DNA from: Luteitalea sp. TBR-22
GTDB lineage: Bacteria > Acidobacteriota > Vicinamibacteria > Vicinamibacterales > Vicinamibacteraceae
Direction of reading: 5' to 3'
NCBI RefSeq assembly: GCF_016865485.1
Contig: NZ_AP024452.1
Location: 1,076,501 to 1,140,500 of the forward strand
DNA: 64,000 nt
Below the pieces are notes generated by a model. It saw nothing but the letters and a program-made list of their open reading frames with translations, was not told where the DNA came from and did no database searches. The position numbers and the translations under genes were made by a program. Shown one piece after another: positions 62,668 to 64,000 of the stretch. Each line of letters begins with the position of its first letter. Within the stretch, counting starts at the first letter, position 1.

Positions 62668-63356
62668 ACGCCTGGCGCCGGCTCGCCGTGCGCGCGGCGC
62701 TGCCCGTCCGCCGCCATTTCCTTCGTAAGCGGCTCGGCCGGTTGGTGTGCGAGGAGGTCGAAGGCATCAGCCTGGTCGTGCTGCCGACGGTCTTCAACGC
62801 GGCGGTGTTCGGCAGCAGCGACGTGCTGGTGCGGGCGTTGCGCGCCCACGCCCGCGTCAGCGGCGGTCCTCGCGGGCGCCTGCTCGACATGGGCACGGGC
62901 ACCGGGATCGGTGCCGTCGCCGCGGCGCAACTCGGGTACGAGGTGGTCGCCGTGGACGTGAACCCCGACGCCGTGCGATGTGCGCGAATCAACGCGCTGC
63001 AGCACCGCGTGGAGGACCGGGTGCGTGCCGTCGAAGGCGACCTGTTCGCGCCGCTCGACGGGGAGCGGTTCGACGTGGTGCTCTTCAATCCGCCCTTCTT
63101 CGACGGAGCGCCGCGCTCGACCCTCGATCGCGCGTGGCGGAGCGTCGACGTGCCCGAACGGTTCGGCGCCGGATTGCCGGGCGCCCTGGCCCCGGGCGGG
63201 GTGGGCCTCGTCATCGTCTCGAGCCATGGCGGCCGCGAGCGGACCGAAGGCGCGTTGCGGCAGGCGGGCCTGCACGTCGACGCGTTTCTGGTGGAGGATC
63301 TCGGCTACGAGGTCGTCACCGTGCTCGCGGCGCGAGCCGAGGGGAGCGCCGCATGA
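62664..63356 (+). CDS. Methyltransferase B with NPPF motif
   Basis: A 230-residue methyltransferase of the HemK/PrmC-like branch. The SAM loop is LLDMGTGTGIGAVAAAQ (about 74-90), the acidic residue after strand 2 is in VAVDVNPDAVRCA, and motif IV is VVLFNPPFFDG; N-P-P-[FYW] is used by enzymes that methylate a planar amide or amine nitrogen. The N-terminal 60 residues are basic with a short helix (VRAALPVRRHFLRKRLGRL). The target may be a biosynthetic intermediate or a protein glutamine. It overlaps the next radical SAM gene by 4 bp (ATGA). Confidence 0.87.
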   Translation: MNAWRRLAVRAALPVRRHFLRKRLGRLVCEEVEGISLVVLPTVFNAAVFGSSDVLVRALRAHARVSGGPRGRLLDMGTGTGIGAVAAAQLGYEVVAVDVNPDAVRCARINALQHRVEDRVRAVEGDLFAPLDGERFDVVLFNPPFFDGAPRSTLDRAWRSVDVPERFGAGLPGALAPGGVGLVIVSSHGGRERTEGALRQAGLHVDAFLVEDLGYEVVTVLAARAEGSAA

Positions 63357-64000
63357 GCAGGCCACGCGTGCTCCTGGTCAACCCCCGGATGTGCTCCCGC
63401 CGGAGCATGCGCCTGCCGTTGTCGTTGCTGTCGCTCGCCGCCGTGCTCGACGGGCGGTACGAGTACGAGATCCTCGACGGCAACCGCATCGGCGATCTCG
63501 ACGCGGCCATCGCGGCCGCGCTGCAGCGGTCGCCGCGTGCCGTGGCCGCCGTCAGCGTGATGCCCGGGCCGCAGGTGGCGCCGGCGATCGCCGCGAGCGT
63601 GGCCATCCGCGCCCGGCGGCCCGACGTGCCGATCGTCTGGGGCGGGTACTTCCCGAGCCTCTACGCCGACGCTGCCATCAACGCGCCGTACGTGGATCAC
63701 GTGGTGCGTGGCGCCGGCGAGGACACGCTCCTCGACCTGCTGGCGGTGTTGCCCGAGGCCGGCGGCGGCACGCCGTCGCCAGCCGTGGCGTCCGGCCTGG
63801 CCGGCATCGCGGGGCTCACGTGGAAGGGCGACGGCCGCGTGGTGCACAACGCGGCGCGCGCCTTCGTCGACCCCGATGCGCGCCCTCCGCTCCCGTACCA
63901 CCGGCTCGAGGGCGTCCGCGAGTACCTGCGGCCCACGTACATGGGGGCGAGGACGGCGGTGCACCAGGCCGCCATCGGCTGTCGTTACCGCTGCAGTTTC
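63353..64000 (+). CDS. Cobalamin-type radical SAM protein 3, N-terminal part
   Basis: The window ends 216 codons into this ORF. It starts SRPRVLLVNPRMCSRRSMRL and has B12-binding-type Rossmann features (LSLAAVLDGRYEYEILDGN; VAAVSVMPGPQVAPAIAAS; PIVWGGYFPSLYADAA; VVRGAGEDTLLDLLA). The final residues AIGCRYRCSF are the start of a C-x3-C-x2-C radical SAM cluster motif. It is less similar to proteins 1 and 2 than they are to each other, so it probably performs a different step. It overlaps methyltransferase B by 4 bp. Confidence 0.85.
   Translation, partial: MSRPRVLLVNPRMCSRRSMRLPLSLLSLAAVLDGRYEYEILDGNRIGDLDAAIAAALQRSPRAVAAVSVMPGPQVAPAIAASVAIRARRPDVPIVWGGYFPSLYADAAINAPYVDHVVRGAGEDTLLDLLAVLPEAGGGTPSPAVASGLAGIAGLTWKGDGRVVHNAARAFVDPDARPPLPYHRLEGVREYLRPTYMGARTAVHQAAIGCRYRCSF

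Overview
The window is 64 kb of very GC-rich chromosomal DNA (roughly 70 % G+C by eye), densely packed with bacterial genes on both strands. No rRNA, tRNA, CRISPR array, transposase or phage gene was seen. The gene mix suggests Acidobacteriota, perhaps the Vicinamibacteria/Luteitalea side: a propeller-type sensor kinase, a Ser/Thr kinase fused to membrane segments, a TIGR02999-type ECF sigma factor, Tat-exported Gfo/Idh/MocA oxidoreductase, an ECF42-type sigma factor with a DGPF protein, and many secreted hydrolases. This placement is inference from gene content only.

Layout. 1-6.5 kb: a truncated helical-repeat protein, a DUF899/DUF2182 pair, a small membrane protein, three alpha/beta hydrolases (one frameshifted) and a DoxX-type protein. 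6.6-11.4 kb: a two-component system (giant propeller kinase plus NarL-type regulator) read together with a GH16-like lipoprotein. 11.6-24.4 kb: aminotransferase, TauE/SafE permease, M16 zinc protease, membrane-anchored hydrolase, GNAT, Tat carboxylesterase, vanadium haloperoxidase, methyltransferase and AraC regulator. 24.5-35.6 kb: serine hydrolase, ECF sigma factor, secreted small protein, Ser/Thr kinase, RibD/DHFR-like reductase, Gfo/Idh/MocA protein, HU, DGPF protein with ECF42 sigma factor, MltF-like transglycosylase. 35.7-39.5 kb: a KaiC-like ATPase followed 5 bp later by a hybrid histidine kinase. 39.8-49.8 kb: epimerase, methyltransferase, a four-gene catabolic set (SDR, TIM-barrel isomerase, enoyl-CoA hydratase, CoA-transferase), dienelactone hydrolase, VOC protein, MsrB, and a LysR/cupin divergent pair. 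49.98-57.0 kb: OmpA-like protein, a thymidylate kinase with an overlapping degenerate paralogue, and a membrane/envelope operon (STAS-DUF4956, phospholipase-D-like, porin, CotH).

57.1-64 kb is the most unusual part. It is a single run of seven genes joined by 4-bp ATGA/GTGA overlaps (one 1-bp gap): a small membrane protein, an HPr-kinase-like P-loop protein, two paralogous cobalamin-type radical SAM proteins, two different SAM methyltransferases, and a third radical SAM protein cut by the window end. I do not recognise the product of this cluster.

Three intergenic tandem arrays of 7-bp units, each with a different sequence (GACTCCC x10, CGAACGC x12, CCCGGTG x28), lie within 7 kb. The longest abuts the -10 hexamer of the thymidylate kinase gene. 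Several genes have a good -10 hexamer only 5-8 nt before the start codon, which suggests leaderless transcripts are common here.
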